This document shows positions 62,916 through 64,000 of a stretch of DNA of 64,000 nt, piece after piece; position 1 is the stretch's first letter, and each line of letters starts with the position of its first letter. Position numbers and translations under genes: made by a program. The stretch covers positions 62,001 through 126,000 of the forward strand of contig NZ_JAFBEA010000005.1 in the NCBI RefSeq assembly GCF_016908515.1. The letters run 5' to 3'. A model generated the notes under the pieces. That model saw nothing but the letters and a program-made list of their open reading frames with translations. It was not told the origin of the DNA and searched no databases. The DNA comes from Virgibacillus halotolerans. GTDB lineage: Bacteria; Bacillota; Bacilli; Bacillales; Amphibacillaceae.

Positions 62916-64000
62916 TCACTCATCCATCCAAGTATTCCAGAATCGTTGACCAACCCAACTATCGTAATCTTTTATTTTATCGCTTTTTATATCAAACGAT
63001 GTTTCGTTAGCCACTTTAATGAATGGAAGCTCATCATTAACAGTTTGATTCATTTCAGCTAAAACTTCCTGTTTCTGTTCCCCAGTTTCCGCGATACCCC
63101 AGTCATCAAGTAAATCCCCCCAGCGTTCACTGTTATACCAACCGCTACTCGCGGTATCCTGAACAAGCATGCCTAGTTCACTAGGAGAAAAACGGGTTGA
63201 CCAACCGATCACAACCAAATCCCAGTTTGCAGGGTCATTCCACTTCTCAAGATAAGTTGCCCATTCATATGATACGAGTTCTACAGCAAATCCTACTTCT
63301 TCTAATTGTTGTTTAGCAATTTGAGATATTTTTTTATAATTTTCGTTGTTGTTGGAGTACATAATTTTTATTGGTTTACCGTCATAGTCTGATTCTGAAA
63401 GCAGGCGTTTTGCTTCTTCTTTATCATATGCTAAATATTGGTCTAACCCATCCTCTGAATAAAGCTCCTTCTGGTCAGGGTCAAATAATGCACCATCTAA
63501 TTTATAAAATTCCTTATTACCATACGTTGCTTCAGCAATTGCTTCTTTATCCAGTGCATGATTCAATGCTTGACGTGCTTTTAAGTCATCAAACGGCGCC
63601 TTAGATTTATCTGGGGTAATCGTTGAATAGCCATTTATATACGTTATCGGATCAATATTCGGGGTACTTTCGATTACATCATAAAGATCTGGTGGGATCG
63701 CTTGTGCATAATCATAGATTCCTGTCTTCAGACCGTTAATCATGACTTGAGGATCTTTTACAATCTGGAACTTAATTTCATCCAAATAAGCTACTTTCTT
63801 ACCCGATAACCCACCCCAGTCTGTTTCTTCGCGGGCGCTATATTCTTCAAAACGTGTTAAATTAATTTCTTTTCCCCTATCCCATTTTTCAAATTTATAG
63901 GGACCTGTTCCGATTAGTTGCTCCGGTTTGAGTGGTTGTTCTCCAGCATCTTCAGCAATTTCAGATGGAATGATCATGAGTGCTGATTTGGGGGCAGACA
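62916..64000 (-). CDS. ABC transporter substrate-binding protein, SBP_bac_5 family, N-terminus outside the window
   Basis: About 361 C-terminal residues are visible and the frame is open through base 64000. The family signature region PEQLIGTGPYKFEKWDRG and later QALNHALDKEAIA are clear. It is the extracellular lipid-anchored receptor of the downstream DppBCDF-like transporter; the signal peptide is not in view. The ligand could be a dipeptide or an N-acylated amino acid, given the neighbouring racemase operon. Confidence 0.88.
   Translation of the reverse strand, partial: SAPKSALMIIPSEIAEDAGEQPLKPEQLIGTGPYKFEKWDRGKEINLTRFEEYSAREETDWGGLSGKKVAYLDEIKFQIVKDPQVMINGLKTGIYDYAQAIPPDLYDVIESTPNIDPITYINGYSTITPDKSKAPFDDLKARQALNHALDKEAIAEATYGNKEFYKLDGALFDPDQKELYSEDGLDQYLAYDKEEAKRLLSESDYDGKPIKIMYSNNNENYKKISQIAKQQLEEVGFAVELVSYEWATYLEKWNDPANWDLVVIGWSTRFSPSELGMLVQDTASSGWYNSERWGDLLDDWGIAETGEQKQEVLAEMNQTVNDELPFIKVANETSFDIKSDKIKDYDSWVGQRFWNTWMDE

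Noticed and set aside
1-64000. CRISPR array, tRNA or prophage genes
   Set aside because: No regularly spaced direct repeats, no cloverleaf with CCA-type end and no phage structural gene was found on either strand.

Overview
The window is an AT-rich chromosomal segment of a spore-forming, low-GC Bacillaceae bacterium, probably close to Oceanobacillus, Virgibacillus or Lentibacillus. The grounds are B. subtilis-like gene pairs (sppA-yteJ, ythAB-type cytochrome bd, lnrJKLMN, proBA), a small acid-soluble spore protein (SspL), sigma-B-like promoters, a T-box, an S-box riboswitch, and Bacillus-type ribosome binding sites with frequent GTG and TTG starts. No tRNA, rRNA, CRISPR array, prophage or intact transposase gene was found.

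Layout. 0-7.5 kb: the 3' part of an S9 peptidase, a YqkD-type hydrolase, a DinB-like protein, a YhgE/Pip membrane protein and a serine beta-lactamase-like protein whose nucleophile position is Asp. 7.5-13.3 kb: a complete LnrJKLMN-like two-component/ABC exporter locus, with a palindromic repeat element between the regulator and transporter genes. 13.4-14.6 kb: a SAM hydroxide adenosyltransferase gene under a T-box. 14.8-17.3 kb: an orphan peptide-type permease pair. 17.6-20.2 kb: an LCMT-family methyltransferase behind a promoter-proximal terminator, a decayed gene and a quinone oxidoreductase. 20.5-25.3 kb: a candidate type I toxin/antitoxin RNA pair, a DNA-deoxyinosine glycosylase, small metabolic genes, an unassigned three-hairpin RNA and an esterase. 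25.5-34.9 kb: mixed housekeeping genes, including an EmrE-type transporter, SspL, an acyl-CoA ligase, SppA/YteJ, an exonuclease and a stress protein.

35-42 kb is the cytochrome bd region. cydA-cydB plus a 36-residue CydS-like subunit converge on cydDC. A sigma-B-like promoter precedes cydA and a Rex-like operator precedes cydD. 42.5-48.7 kb: a YitT protein, a Tat-exported GMC dehydrogenase pair, a GlcD-type FAD oxidase, a large composite repeat element and an S-box. 48.7-54.7 kb: an S-box-controlled homocysteine methyltransferase, a PC4-like protein, proBA, a TRM11-like methyltransferase and a YkvI transporter. 55-64 kb: an N-acylamino acid racemase cluster (RpiR regulator, internally deleted M20 hydrolase, GNAT, MenC/NSAR) next to a dipeptide-type ABC operon that runs off the right edge. 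A decayed second copy of the racemase start lies between the two operons.

The most distinctive signals outside the proteins are: a family of GC-richer palindromic repeats whose terminal arms differ between copies yet still pair; the toxin/antitoxin RNA pair; the orphan structured RNA; and the remodelled racemase operon.
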